The notes: generated by a model not told the origin, from the letters alone. Positions 49,741-61,300 are shown, numbered from the stretch's first letter. The stretch: 64,000 nucleotides of DNA from Melieria omissa (GCA_963971225.1 OZ020268.1:46116404-46180403); one strand, 5' to 3'. Made by a program: numbers and translations.

Positions 49741-51480
49741 AACTCAAGTATGAAATATGTGACACTATGTCACAAACTGATTAATAGAATAGAATTAGCT
49801 ATGATAGAATTAGCTACTAGCATTCGTTCCTTTCATTAACTAAGCTGGGCTTATGTGACAAAGGGTCCCAAAGTATGAGAAAGTTTCTGCTTAAAACTTT
49901 GAGCTGTTAACTTACTTTAATAAAAACAAAACAATCAAGAAACTGATGTATGAAACATGTGACACTATGTCACAAAACGACAAATAAAAAATTATGAATA
50001 CATTGATTTAGCTAAGCTTGGCTTCAATCTGAGTTTTTGCTTTCAATTGTTCACTTTTAACTTATTTAACTATGACGTCTTAATGTATGTGATTTTGTGT
50101 CATAAAAGAAGAAGAAATATGCATTTAAATAGATAAGTTAACGTTTATTTTTAAATTTTTTACTTTAATTTTTCACATTTTAGTTATTTTAAATTCAAAA
50201 ATCATGGAATTTTATTTTTACTGTGTCACAAAATGATTGAAATTGAAAATTTATGTGAACAAAAGCGCTTTATAAGCTCAGTTTACTTCTACATTCAGGT
50301 ATCTGCTTCTATTTCTCTAGTTTTATGTGTAAAATGTGTGACAGTGGCGCAAGAATTTTCCACTTTTGTGTGTGAAACCTGTAACACTGTATCACAAAAT
50401 GACCAGAACTAAAACTAATTGCATATGCAATGCATTTATCTATGTAGGTAACGTTTTGTATCAAGTTTTATTGTTCAGGTTTTTAACTTTTAATTGCTAA
50501 TATGTATGACTGTGTCACAAAGTGATTACAATCTAAACTATCTGCACACAGATGCATTTTATTAGCTTAGTTTATGTCAAGTTTTAGATTTCTGCTTTCA
50601 GTTTGTTACTTTTTTATGTAAAACAAGTGACACTGCGTCACAAAATGGCCGAAATTAAAACTAATTTTTTACAAATGAATTTTATTGGCTTAATTAACTT
50701 AATTGTAGGTGGTTTATATATTAAAGTTTTTAACTTTTACGTGTAAAATGTATAACACAGTGTCACAAAATAACCAAAGGTAAAACTGTATGTGCTCATA
50801 AACATTTAATAGCTTAATTAATGTTTAGTTTCGGATTTTTCTTTTCTGAGAAATTTTAATTTCTCAAGTCACGCAAACTTACGTTATGTGAACTTTTATT
50901 TTGTGAATTTGTGTGACACAGCATCACAAACTGGCCAGGTTTAAAAATATCTATGCTCATATGTATTTAATTAGCATATTTAACGTTTGGTTTTGCTTTT
51001 ATTATGGCAGTTCGAGCTATAAATGTATTGAAATCAAATTTAAGAATTACAAATTGGGATTTAGTCAACAATTTGAATGTTGCGTTTTAGTTGAACACTA
51101 TTTCTGCACGATTTTTCACTTCTTGTTATTTAAAGTAATGGTTTATGTTCATTATTGTAATATTTTGATTTTGTGACATAGTGTTCCAAAGTCACAAAAC
51201 TATTATAATAGAAATGAAAACTCAAAACATGGCTTGTAAATAGTTTTCTAGCTCCTTAATAAATTCTTCAGATCATATCACTTCAAACATAGATTCAATT
51301 TGTGTTAAATTGTCACAAAAAATTTTAACTATACGTATTTTTCATAAATATTTTTGATTACAATTTAACACATGTTCGAAACACAAATCACCCCTATACA
51401 AGTACCAATGACCCCCAGCTCATTTGTATCACTTTAAAAATTCTTTAATTTAGTCCATTTGGTTAACCACTTAAGTCACA
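49741..51480. repeat. Tandem array with GTGACAC...GTCACAAA palindrome, main block
   Basis: A core related to GTGACACTATGTCACAAA occurs near 49759, 49959, 50089, 50215, 50336, 50380, 50507, 50626, 50753, 50911 and 51172. Typical spacing is 120-200 bases. Between cores a second shared block resembles 'CATTTATTAGCTTAGTTTATG' followed by 'TTTCTGCTTTCA-TTGTTCACTTTTAACTT'. Copies are strongly diverged except at the palindrome. There is no ORF. Confidence 0.8.
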
Positions 51481-52280
51481 AACATCGTTAAAATTTAATT
51501 TCTTTACCCAAACATACTGCAACACATGTGTCATATATCTCCACCAATAAACCAATGAGTAAATACAATAAATGTGCAATTAAAGAAATTTCCAAACGCT
51601 GTCACAAACAATTAACCGCAACATTTACACGCATCGAAAACATTTCGAGTTCAAATATTCAAACGATTTATCATAATTACCATAAATGCAACCGCAATGG
51701 CCAAACATGCAACATTAACAACAACGGGAAACATATAGAATACAAACAAATCAAAATCAATTGAAGGCAATTTATGAAAACACGTATTGGTGACAAATGT
51801 CCCAAATGTTGGGCGCAACATGCAACATGCGGACGGACGCATTGAGCAATCGGTCAGACATCAATCTTGCGCGACTGTTGCAGCGTGCACACGTCTTCAA
51901 GTGGCAAGTGCTGCATGGCAGAGTGCATTCTTTTTTAATTGAGCATTGAAATTGTAAGTTAATAATTGTAAGAAAAATACTGTTGACGCGCCCTTCGAGC
52001 CGAGCAGCGCTTGCGGCAGCCCGCATATGTACTCCGCCGCTTACTTTACGGTTCACTTGTGGATTTCCAGTGGTGCACGTGCTTTGTCTGATAATTAATA
52101 TGTTTGTACACTCTTCGTTTAATCTAATCGAATGAAATTGGGGCCAACCGTTCAGCTGGGCAGCCGACTTGTGTGCCAACAATTCGTTTGTTGCAATCAA
52201 AAGAATGAATCGAAATTAAAGAATTGCAAGCAGTAAGAATGCGTGACGTAAAATTGTTCTTCCTGCCGCTTTTTGAAAGC
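51481..52280. other. Spacer within the palindrome array
   Basis: 800 bases where only scattered TGTCACAAA-like words remain (51599, 51790). The right half (51840-52200) is GC-richer, with an open minus frame of 142 codons that lacks recognisable domains. It could be a small unique insertion or a host segment. Confidence 0.4.
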
Positions 52281-52735
52281 TATGAAACTGACACATGTGA
52301 CATGGTGTCACAAAATAACAAATGTTTTCTGTGGCTTGAAAAACTCACCTCTGCATCTTTGGACCTAATTTTTTGAATTCGTTTCTTGAAAGTTATTCGA
52401 CACTAGATATGTCACAGAGTGTCACAAAAGGGCGAATTGCTGCTTTTGGTTTGAAAAATTCTGGATCTGATCTCTTGGTTTCATTTTTTCCAAGTTATTA
52501 GATATGACACATGTCACAAAGTGTCACAAAAGAGCGAGATGTTGCTTTGGGTTAAAAAAATCATTTCTGGACTTTGTTGCTTGAGTCATTTTTCAAGTTA
52601 TTAAAACTGACACATGTCACAAAATGTCACAAAATTGCAGGATTGTGCATTGAAAAAGTATTTCTGGCTGTAGTCACTTGAAACTTTTTTTTTTTTTAAT
52701 TATAACAAAAGACAAATGTCAAAAGATAGCAAGAA
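52281..52735. repeat. Tandem array with doubled GTCACA core, second block
   Basis: Units of about 105 bases carry 'GACACATGTCACAAAGTGTCACAAAA' type cores (shorter words: ACACATGT then GTGTCACAAA) near 52290, 52401, 52507, 52610 and a decayed one at 52708. Between them are 'GCTTTTGGTTTGAAAAA' and 'GTCATTTTTCAAGTTATT' type blocks. The units are shorter and more regular than in the left block, so this is a distinct expansion. Confidence 0.8.
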
Positions 52736-53293
52736 TTTACTCTTGCTTAGAAAAATGAGAGACCAGATATGGCTCCTGGGATCATGTTATATTCTATAGC
52801 CGCACAACAAAATCAAACTTTTTTTAAAATAACAAGGTTCTGACAACGGATTCTGGTAGAGGGGACCAAAAAAAAATATACGTGTATCGGCGTTTTGAAA
52901 GTTTACGTCTGAATTTTTTTTTAGGGGGGGTCAAAGTTTTCCCCTTTTTGCTCATTCTTATGGTGATTCGGCATACGAAAACCATGTAACCTCACATTTT
53001 AGGTATGTGATGTGTTCAGCAATTTGATGTAAAATACTACTAGGAACATTTTTGTGGAGCATTTTAACCCTGTAACTCCTATTTGTATGGGTCAATTTGT
53101 CCCTTCTTTTCTAAAATGCCAAAAATGTCCTGTAAGACAGGACTTTTTAAGGATAAAATGTACCACGAAAATATTCGCCATAAAATTCTACTATAGGTTT
53201 CTGAATACATCAAAGCTCAGATATTAACCTGGACGCCAGAATTAAGCCAAAACTGAAAATGTGTTTAAGTGTTTATTTCATACTTAATCAAAA

Positions 53294-54114
53294 TTGGTAC
53301 TAAAATCTCCTACAAAACTTGCACGTGGAATAGCAGATGAAAGGGCAACCAAAAAACAATGGGAGCCGAGAGCTGAAGGGACATTAGGCGAGCATAATAT
53401 TTTCCATCCACCACTTGTGCCAATAAAAAAAATTGTTTTACAACCATTACATATAAAACTTGGTGTGGTAAACAATTTTATTAAGTGTTTGGATACAAAT
53501 GGATCGGCATTTAACTTTCTGAAGATATTGTTTCGAAAACTTAGCAAAGCAAAGATACAAAAAGGTATGAATGCTAAAACTTTACTTTTTTATATTGGTT
53601 TCATACCAATAAATATAAAAACTCTCGTGTTTTCATTACAACAGGTGTTTTTGTTGGTCCTGAAATAAAAAGGCTTATGACTAGCGAGGAATTCGATCAA
53701 ATGCTCTCACCAAATGAGATTGTCGCATGGAAAAGCATTAAAGGAGTCATTGACAATGGTGTAGGTAAAAATTGTTATCCTGCTGCTCGAATGCACGTCG
53801 ACACCATGATGAGTGCATTCGAAAAACTAGGTGTTCATGTGTCACCAACAAATCATTTTCTGAATTCTCATATGGATTACTTCGAACATCAGTTGGCAAC
53901 AGAATCCGATAAACATGGGGAACGATTTCATCAGACATGTGCCCCCATCAGGGGCGGATTCAGAAATATATTTCAGGGGGGGAGGTTTCAAAAAGTAATT
54001 CTTTAACACTTATAAAATGTCTTTTAATTTGTATGTAGTTTTAAAGTCGATCCTAATATTTCGGGGGGGTTCACCCCTCCCCCTAAATCCGCCACGGGCC
54101 CCCATAGAGGAACG
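53294..54114 (+). pseudogene. Element-borne protein fragment with intron; 'PLHIKLG ... HGERFHQ' family
   Basis: Exon 1 (to 53564) reads 'KKQWEPRAEGTLGEHN', then 'PLVPIKKIVLQPLHIKLG'. An 80-base intron (53565-53644, AAAG|GTATGA...TTACAACAG) keeps the frame into 'VFVGPEIKRLM'. Later come 'HVDTMMSAFEKLGVHVSP', 'HFLNSHMDYFEHQLA' and 'DKHGERFHQ'. From memory this matches the C-terminal half of an uncharacterised protein family found in many copies in insect and Hydra genomes (motifs LHSHLDxFPxNLG, SDEHGERFHQ). The N-terminal half is missing. A 149-base MITE splits the gene after GERFHQ, and beyond it the frame meets TAA where the family usually has Tyr. The copy is therefore dead. Function of the family is unknown to me. 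Confidence 0.75.
53941..54105. mobile_element. hAT-type MITE (149 bases) nested in the element's gene
   Basis: The 8-base duplication GCCCCCAT lies at 53941-53948 and 54098-54105. The insert starts CAGGGGCGGATTCAG and ends, in reverse complement, CCGTGGCGGATTTAG (11 of 15 bases shared, GGCGGATT core identical). CAGGGGCGGA ends with 8-base duplications are common in hAT MITEs. Internal G7 and CCCCTCCCCC tracts flank an AT-rich centre. Confidence 0.85.
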
Positions 54115-54831
54115 GTAAAAAGGCTGATGTATGCTAGACATTATTTGATAATGGTGTTAAATTGCCAAGAGCTAAACGAAAAATATAACGTAAAAATATA
54201 AATACCCAAAATTGTTCTCCTTTTTCTATTTGTATATATTATATCTTTCTTTCTTTTGTACGGTGACTCATAGTGAAAATTTGCACTCAACATTTTTTCA
54301 TACACACTAATCCTCAAAAATCAAGTTTTGTAGGAGATTTTAGTACCAATTTTGATTAAGTATGAAATAAACACTTAAACACATTTTCAGTTTTGGCTTA
54401 ATTCTGGCGTTCAAGTTAATTTCTGTGCTTTGATGTATTCAGAGACCTATAGTAGAATTTTATGGCGAATATTTTCGTGGTACCTTTTGTCCTTAAAAAG
54501 TCCTGTTTTACAGGACATTTTTGGCATTTTAGAAAAGAAGGGTCAAATTGACCCATACAAATAGGAGTTACAGGGATAAAATGCTCCACAAAAATGTTCT
54601 TCGTAGTATTTTACATCAAATTGCTGAACACATCACATACCTAAAATGTGAGGTTACATGGTTTTCGTATGCCGAATCACCATAAGAATGAGCAAAAAGG
54701 GGAAAACTTTGACCCCCCCTAAAAAAAAATTCAGACGTAAACTTTCAAAACGCCGATACACGTATATTTTTTTTTGGTTCCCTCTACCAGAATCCGTTGT
54801 CAGAACCTTGTTATTTTTTTTTGTGTTGTGC

Positions 54832-56531
54832 AGTGTTATTGGTTGCAATTCCTAAATTTCACTAAAAGCCGCCCCATGAAAACAGCAACACAAGTTGCTA
54901 TTTTTTCATTATTTCTTTTTAATTAGTAAATTTTTCTTTGGTTTCATGATAAAAGTAACAAATTTGCCAAATACCAAAGAAAGCGAAATTCGAGTAGAAA
55001 AAATTCGCAATGCTCGTAAATCACTTCCTCATTTTTACAGCGCAAACGACGCGAAAGTATGCGTCAACGCTTTATCAGAGCCAACACAGACGCCGAACAA
55101 ACAAATACCGAAACTATTGAGGAGCCCAGGGAACGCTCGCTGAAAACAGTTTTCTACTTTGCTTCAACTTTTTTTGGTGTTCATGGTGCGACGATAAGAT
55201 ATGTTATGGAAGCCCGATAAGACACCACAAGTCAATATTGATAAATGCGTTGAAAAAGCGCGTAAAAAACGCAACGTGGGCATTGTGACAAAACGCATTT
55301 AAAACGAAAAAATGCGCTCCAGCTGCAATTGTCACATTTTTGACGCTTGGAGAAGTGACTGAGTCATTATTTTTTATTTCTCAAAAATGATCAAAGTTTT
55401 AGGGTTCTGCAGCTGCGACTGCGCCAAACTTTGAACCGTTGCGCTCTGACGTCAGCGCTCGTTAAACTTTATTGCGGCCGTATTAATTTCCCATTAAGTG
55501 GCAATAAAACTGGCACTGACGCTGGCAATGAGGAAGCGTACGTCGCTGATAAGACACAAATCGCGCGGAGTTGCAAAACGAGGTCACACTTCGCCAATTT
55601 GCTCCCAATTGAGAGAGCTCACCAAATGCACTCAACTAAAAGCCAAGAAGTATTATTCAAAGTTCCCTGCCATGTCGCCAATGAATTATTGAATATTTAA
55701 TTGAAAAACAACTGCAACAACAACAACAGCGAACTTCATTGATAAGCATTCGAGTTGCAGAGCATTGAATGCGTTCTGCGTGCAGTTGAAGTGTGCAATT
55801 GAATGGCATTAATGGCCGAATGCCGCCGAGAGCAATAAAAGCAAATTGACGCCAAGTGGACAGCGGCGCTTCTATGTGTTTTTATTGCTCGACAACAACA
55901 AATGACAAACAATAGACGACAAGTAGCTAATAGCTGACCGAATAATAACAAAAAAAGCTTGCACAAAAAACCGCATACAATCTCGGCTAAGTCAATGTGA
56001 AGCCTTGAAAGCCGACCGTCAGACGCGTAAATAAGGAGCAAAGTTTATCAGCGACGGGCATAAATTTCAACTGAATCCGCCGCACCCAGCCGGGGTCGAG
56101 CTGCAAATATGATTAAAACATTTGCAGAATGGAAATTGAAGTGAAGAGGAAGGAAGAGGAGCAATTGGTAAAAAAAAGAATAAGAAAATATTGTGATTGA
56201 GTTCAGGCTATGTTTGGGTATATTCTGTGGCACCTCCTTAGGTTCTTTTGGCTTAGGTGTGCTTTACTAGCTACCAGTCTAAGACTGCATCTGATGGTGG
56301 CTATCAAAAGGACTTTTGAAATCACCAAACTTTCATCAATCATTCTAAAAATCACTTTTAAACAACTAAGTAAAAGTTTTTTAGTCTATTACGACCAATT
56401 TTTTTATACTCTAGTAGACCAGGTTTGCGCTTTAGCTGTTTTTCACCTGCATCTCAACGATTTAGAGCAAAGTGATATTTTGTTGGTATCGGAAAACCCA
56501 AGATTCATAGACACCTAAGCACATTTCTTAG
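54832..56531. other. Noncoding DNA with GC-richer island 55.4-56.1 kb
   Basis: Short open frames on both strands only. The open frame 56210-56518 lies next to the retrotransposon fragment at 56532, but I could not read any retroelement motif in it. Confidence 0.45.
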
Positions 56532-57005
56532 ACTAAGAGGGTTGATTGCTGTTGCTCACTCATAAACCTTAAATCACTTGAGAGTAGAAGAACTATCCTC
56601 TCTTTGGTGTTCGTCCATGAGGTTATTAGTGGTTCTGTTGATTGTCCTTACCTCCTGAGTCTAATTAACTTCAATGTTCCTTCTCGTGTCCTCCGTCACT
56701 ACGACTTATTTGTCATATCTCCCTGCAGGTCTAATTACGCTTTGAATGCCCCTTTGGTGAGAGCGCTTTCCGAATTTAACAAGATTTGTGGCTCTCTTAA
56801 CCTCGATCTTTCGATTTCCAAACAAGATTTAAAATCACGTCTGAATTCCTTTTATAAATAACGTTATTCTCATTGTTGTTCTATTCTTAAGTTTTATTCC
56901 AATTGTTATTCTATTTTTAAGTTCTTTTATTGTTGTTGGCTTAGTCTGTAAGTTCATTTACTGTAGACTTGAAATAAATGAAATTAAATGGAATGAAATG
57001 AAATA
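56532..57005 (+). pseudogene. Non-LTR retrotransposon fragment: reverse-transcriptase C-terminus and 3' tail
   Basis: An open frame from just after TAG (56529) to a stop at 56859 reads 'CSLINLKSLESRRTILSLVF', then 'LLSLINFNVPSRVLRHYDLF' and 'PCRSNYALNAPLVRALSEFN'. These are the usual end blocks of Jockey/CR1-like ORF2 proteins (L-L--R---L--F--, LL--I-F-VP-R--R, R-NY--N-P--R----YN). It carries no RNase H, unlike the other fragments. The UTR ends in a GAAAT-rich tail at 56971-57005, marking the 3' end. Everything upstream is missing, as usual for 5'-truncated copies. Confidence 0.75.
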
Positions 57006-59860
57006 GCAACTGAGCTCAGTTTCTTGAGAAGGTCTGTCAATTTTTACATAGTCTTTCTTAGCCTCTAGAGAAGATTTCTATGTTCAATGTAAAAGTTCTA
57101 TTAGAGTTTGCAACAGAAGTTTGATCTTTTCTTAGCTTACTGGCACTAAGCACCCAAAGTGGCCTCTTCCAGTCAATTTTTTTTCAATTCAACTTATTTT
57201 GTTTTAGTTTAGTCTCCATAAATATGATTCCAATGACCTACTTTTTACATATATCGCCAAGTTTGTTGAGTAGAAAAGTTCTCAGCGCCTGACTGCTTCA
57301 ACCACAACTGTACTCGTAGTTTGTAAGACACGAAAGCAGCGCCTGCAGCAATTTATGACTAGAAATTCTCATATAGTTACTCGTATTTATGTTTCTACAG
57401 GCACATGTGTCAAGAAATTCCACTCAAGAAATTTTGTCTTTAATTGAATTTGGCAACTCTGCGCTGAGGTGTTACCCCTCGCAGCAACGGAATGTAGGCT
57501 GAATCGCCATTGCCACTGCAACACATTCCAAAACCATACACTCTGCATTCGCTGCAAGACTGCACCAGACAGAGCGACTAACATCATTGCCTGCTCGGCC
57601 GCAGTCCTTTCGTCTAGTCGACAGCAGTCGTTTACCGTTGTTGTTTTTGCCGTGAAGCCCCCGTTTTTGCTAATGAAATCTGAGCTCAATTAAAAACTTT
57701 TCAGCTTGTTGTGTGGTATTTTGTTGTTATTTGTTGTTGTTTGTTTAAATACACATATAATGCTTCCGGTGGGTTTGTTTGAAAGCAATGCCTGGTTGGG
57801 CTGATTTGCAGCTTCCATGCAAATTTCAGCGCCACATATGAAGGAACTCGCCCGCCGGCACTCGTCCTTGTTGCAGGCGCCAATTACGAGTGCAGTCCAT
57901 TAATTGTGCCTGGTTTTTTGGAAATGTGTGCAGCTTCGCGTTGCGAACTTTTAAGCGGGTTTCGCCAAGTGGTCGGGTCAGCTACTTAGCTCGCTGCACT
58001 AAGAGTTATTAAAAGAAACTTCAGCGCTATTAAGAAAGCGGTTAGGTTTCAGCGCAGCTCAGAAATTAACAAACATAATAAGAAACAAAACTCAAAGTGG
58101 ATATGGTTTAACAGCGCTTGAAAGCTGAGGTTTCAAAATAACACAACAAAGATGCCACAGTGTTGGTTTTAGTTTTGGTTCAAGGCTTTCTAAGTAACTT
58201 GAAATCGCAGCATATTTGTTTTATAATTTGGTTTATATGAAACTTGGGAGCTTGAAGGTGATACAATAGGAATTACGCTACTATTTTATAGCTTTTAAAT
58301 TAAAAAAATACCAGCTTTTTTAAACCCTTGTTTATTGGAGCCTCAGATATAAATAGTCAAAATTTGTTCCGATGTGAGACAAACTATTTTCATAAAGCGT
58401 ACTAGTTGCCTGAAAAAATTCCTAGATCCAGAAGCCTAAATGACTTTTGAACTTTTTTCGTGCCATGTCAGTCTCTACGATAAAGATGTAACCGCTCCTT
58501 TGTCCCGAGCCCCAAAATTTAGTCTCAAACGAATTCTTTTCTCCGCCAAGAAGCAAATCTGCCCAGCAGCCACTAACTAAATTTATTTATTCTGGCAAAA
58601 TTTACACTTAACCTTCAAATTATCAACATTTTTGCACGCCATGAAGTACGAAAAAATTATTTAAAAATTACTAAAAAAATATTGCATAAAAAGTTCATAA
58701 ATCAAAGCACAGCGCACACGCCGAAAATGTCAAATATCGAGTGTCGTCTTGTTTCCATTAATTATGCACATTAACAGTGGCTAATTTCCACTAATTGGTA
58801 TGTACGACACCGACGTGTCGTGCGCTGTGCATTTCAAGTAGTAAACTAAAACGTGTATGGAGAAAATTGTGCTGCCAGATTTTTGGCGTTTCGGACATGG
58901 GTGAATAGCCGAGTTATTGAGCGGAAAAACTTCATCAAAATCAGATAAATGCGTTCACGCAGTGAGAAAATTTATGCGCGCCACCAACACCGACAGACAC
59001 TTCCTTGAAGGGGCAAGGAAGAACAAAGCAGGGGGTATCACTGCAAGACGTGCCGCTGTGCAGACAGCAGCCATCAGCACTTCACTCAACGGCAGCAAGA
59101 AAGCGGAAGCAGGAGCAGCAGTGAGTGTTTGTGGAAAGGGGAAGCGGCGGAAGGGGCAAATTGACTGCGCTAAGTGAGCACGCAATTCCGCTAATAGGCA
59201 ATTTATTAACTCGAAAATGATGTGCCCGGCTAGCACAGAGTTGCAAAAATAAGCTGCAACTTTTTTTAAGTCTAAAATTAAGTTAAAATATTTTTAGATT
59301 TTCTTTTTCTGGTTTAACAAACTTTGACATGCTGTCTTTTGCTGGAGCAAAACTATGCAAAGTGCACTATGAAAAATGCCCAACAACACTTACCACAGCC
59401 AAGTCTTAATGTGTCTCGTTGGCTGCTTAAGTTTTCAAATGGCGCCAAGATTTTGCACAAAGTTGACTCTTTTGTCGTTGTAATTGTTCTTTTTTTTGGT
59501 GGGGAGTGTGAAATTACTTGGCACTATTCGAATAATTTTTGTTGGCCCTGCTGGTCTGAATTGGTGTTTCAGCGCGCAGCGTTGCCAGCTGTTTGCAAAT
59601 GACTTGTGTGCAGTCATCAAGCGACGGAGTTCACATCAAATGTGCCACTCAGTATGCGCTGCACGAGTGTGGTTAAATTTTGATTTATGTACGAGGCGCG
59701 CCACATAGAGACGCAGTGGTGAGTAGGAAAAAATATTATTTCTCATAACTGTTAATGTGTCATAGATTAATAACAAAAATTCGTGGGTGGCCTTTTGTGA
59801 TTCGACATATAGTTTGGATTTATTTGTTATTAAAAATTTCACTATTATAAAAAAGTAAAG
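57006..59860. other. Noncoding DNA
   Basis: GC-richer at 57.47-57.9 and 58.9-59.2 kb. Frames on both strands overlap and lack splice context. A donor-like GTG|GTGAGT occurs near 59719. No elements identified. Confidence 0.5.
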
Positions 59861-60145
59861 GGTTGGCGATAAACCCAGCTGTTTCTAGAAGTCTTAACAA
59901 TTTATTATTCTTATTATTTATTTTTAAAAAATTTATTATTAAGAATTTCAATAAAATAATTATAGAAACGGCAAGAGACCCAGCTGTTCCTAGGCTCTTT
60001 AAGGGTTAAATGCATGGCATACCATATATGGTACAGTTCCTAAATCCTTCGTAAATCGGTTGAATCAATTTAAATCATGTTTGTGCTTGTTCTAGATGCC
60101 CCATGCATTTAAGGGTTAAGATAAAATAGTTTCACATTTTGAACT
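59861..60145. repeat. Small duplication and a palindrome-ended TTAA segment
   Basis: 'GATAAACCCAGCTGTTTCTAG' (about 59870) is repeated as 'GAGACCCAGCTGTTCCTAG' (about 59975). Next, TTAAATGCATGG at 60006-60017 and CCATGCATTTAA at 60101-60112 form a 12-base terminal inverted repeat around about 80 bases, with the direct repeat TTTAAGGGTTAA on both sides. The latter could be a small TTAA-specific element, but it lacks a CCC start on one side. Confidence 0.5.
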
Positions 60146-60149
60146 TTAA

Positions 60150-60276
60150 CCCAAATGTGCCAGAATTCTTTTTTCTCGAGCATGTTTTGATCGATTTAAT
60201 ATGAAACACCATTGCAAACATATTTTTTGTAATGCATGTTTGTTGTGACCATATGGTCACGCTAGGCGCTACCGGG
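60150..60276. mobile_element. piggyBac-like MITE (127 bases)
   Basis: TTAA at 60146-60149 and at 60277-60280 flank an element beginning CCCAAATGTGCC and ending GGCGCTACCGGG. Terminal CCC/GGG and TTAA duplication suit piggyBac; the rest of the inverted repeat is weak (GCC shared at the inner end). The left end matches the truncated copy at 18354. It includes the palindrome GTGACCATATGGTCAC (60245-60260). Confidence 0.65.
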
Positions 60277-60539
60277 TTAAAATTTTTTGGAAGTTGAACC
60301 AAAGGGCAGCTGGTTAACAGTCAAACAGACAGCTTGGCTTTGTTGCTATTATAGAACACACGGGGATATTAGATTTTTCTGGAACAATTGAGGCACATTT
60401 TCCATGAAGAAGACAATTTATGTGTTATTCCTGAGTCTTACTTCTTAGGGCGGTTCCTTAGAGTCATTGCGGGACACTGTGCCAGTGTCTGGGTTCATCA
60501 AATAGCACCTCTCGTCCAGCAGAAGCCATGGATGCTTCT

Positions 60540-61300
60540 AAGGTTATGTTAGGTAAGCTGGAAAGCCAAATCAGCCACGCATAGATCTTGTTTAGTCCTT
60601 AGCGGTATCCGTTAGAGTTGCTTAGTGTTGCTGATCAAAGTAGAAGTTATCGGTCAGGACATGGCGACTTAATGCCATTTTTGGGGATCTCCTCTAAAAG
60701 AGAGAAGAACCGGACCCCTAAGTACGTAAGGCGTCGTCTTATCTGAAGACGAACAGAAGCAAAGAATGTAGATCTGGCGACTTAATGTCATTCTTGGGGA
60801 CTTCCTATAACTCACAGAAGAACGGGCCCTTAGTAGGTAAGGCGTAGTCTTAGCTGAAGACGAATAAAAGCAAAAAGTGTGCTCCAGAGACTCCTTGGCA
60901 ACGTTTTCCTTGCATTTCCGCATTCATGCGACTCAGTGATGTCCACCTCTTGCACGTGAGCCTCTGTTAAGCAGTGCCCCGTTAGCATCCCTGCGATGGC
61001 TCTAAAGTCCTTTGTCTGGAGTATAAAAGCTTCTTAGCTTCAGCAAGAATTTGAGCTCTTTATTGGCTCTAAATTGATTGCAAACAGTTTGATACTCCTG
61101 TGCCCCGTTAGTATTCCTGCGATGGCTCTGCAGTCCTTTCTCAGGAGAATTGAAACTGCCTAGCTTCAACAAGAATTTGAGTTACTTTATTGACTGTAAA
61201 TCAATTGGAAACAATTTGATAATCCTTTACCTCTATGAAGTAACTAGCAGTGAATATTTTTCAGACCTCCAAACGGAAGTGTAGCCCGTTCTGCAAGCAG
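60540..61300 (-). pseudogene. Non-LTR retrotransposon C-terminal domain, tandemly duplicated
   Basis: On the minus strand the sequence contains 'LTGH'-type codons twice (about 61108 and 60983, period about 125), then the zinc-motif region with 'ESLEHTFCFYSSSAKTTPYL' (about 60890-60825). A second copy 'YILCFCSSSDKTTPYVLRGP' follows (about 60775-60710, period about 113). These match the E-xEHxxCxCxA---R---L block of RNase H-bearing non-LTR proteins. A TTAGGT-like tail remnant near 60545 marks the 3' side. Each block has thus been duplicated internally, which is not normal for an intact element. Confidence 0.6.

Larger units (their letters stand above)
52802..54831 (+). mobile_element. DNA transposon with about 510-base terminal inverted repeats
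   Basis: 52802-53321 is the inverted complement of 54322-54831 along its whole length, with short indels and about 95% identity by eye. Shared landmarks include 'ACAAGGTTCTGACAACGG', 'ACGTGTATCGGCGTTTTG', 'GGTGATTCGGCATACG', 'AAAGTCCTGT' and 'ATTTTAGTACCAATTTTGAT'. The 1000-base core holds a partial protein gene. Ends begin near GCACAACA. No clear target duplication was found. A related lone arm is at 20150-21290. The superfamily cannot be named from sequence alone. Confidence 0.85.

Noticed and set aside
51772..52200. 142-codon minus-strand frame between the two palindrome arrays
   Set aside because: No domain, signal peptide or splice signal; composition fits chance in a GC-richer spacer.
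36150..52735. CRISPR-like spaced repeats
   Set aside because: Units are diverged, spacers are themselves repeated, and the genome is clearly that of an insect.
56210..56518. Upstream part of the 56.5-kb retrotransposon ORF
   Set aside because: Different frame, no recognisable reverse-transcriptase motif; kept as noncoding.
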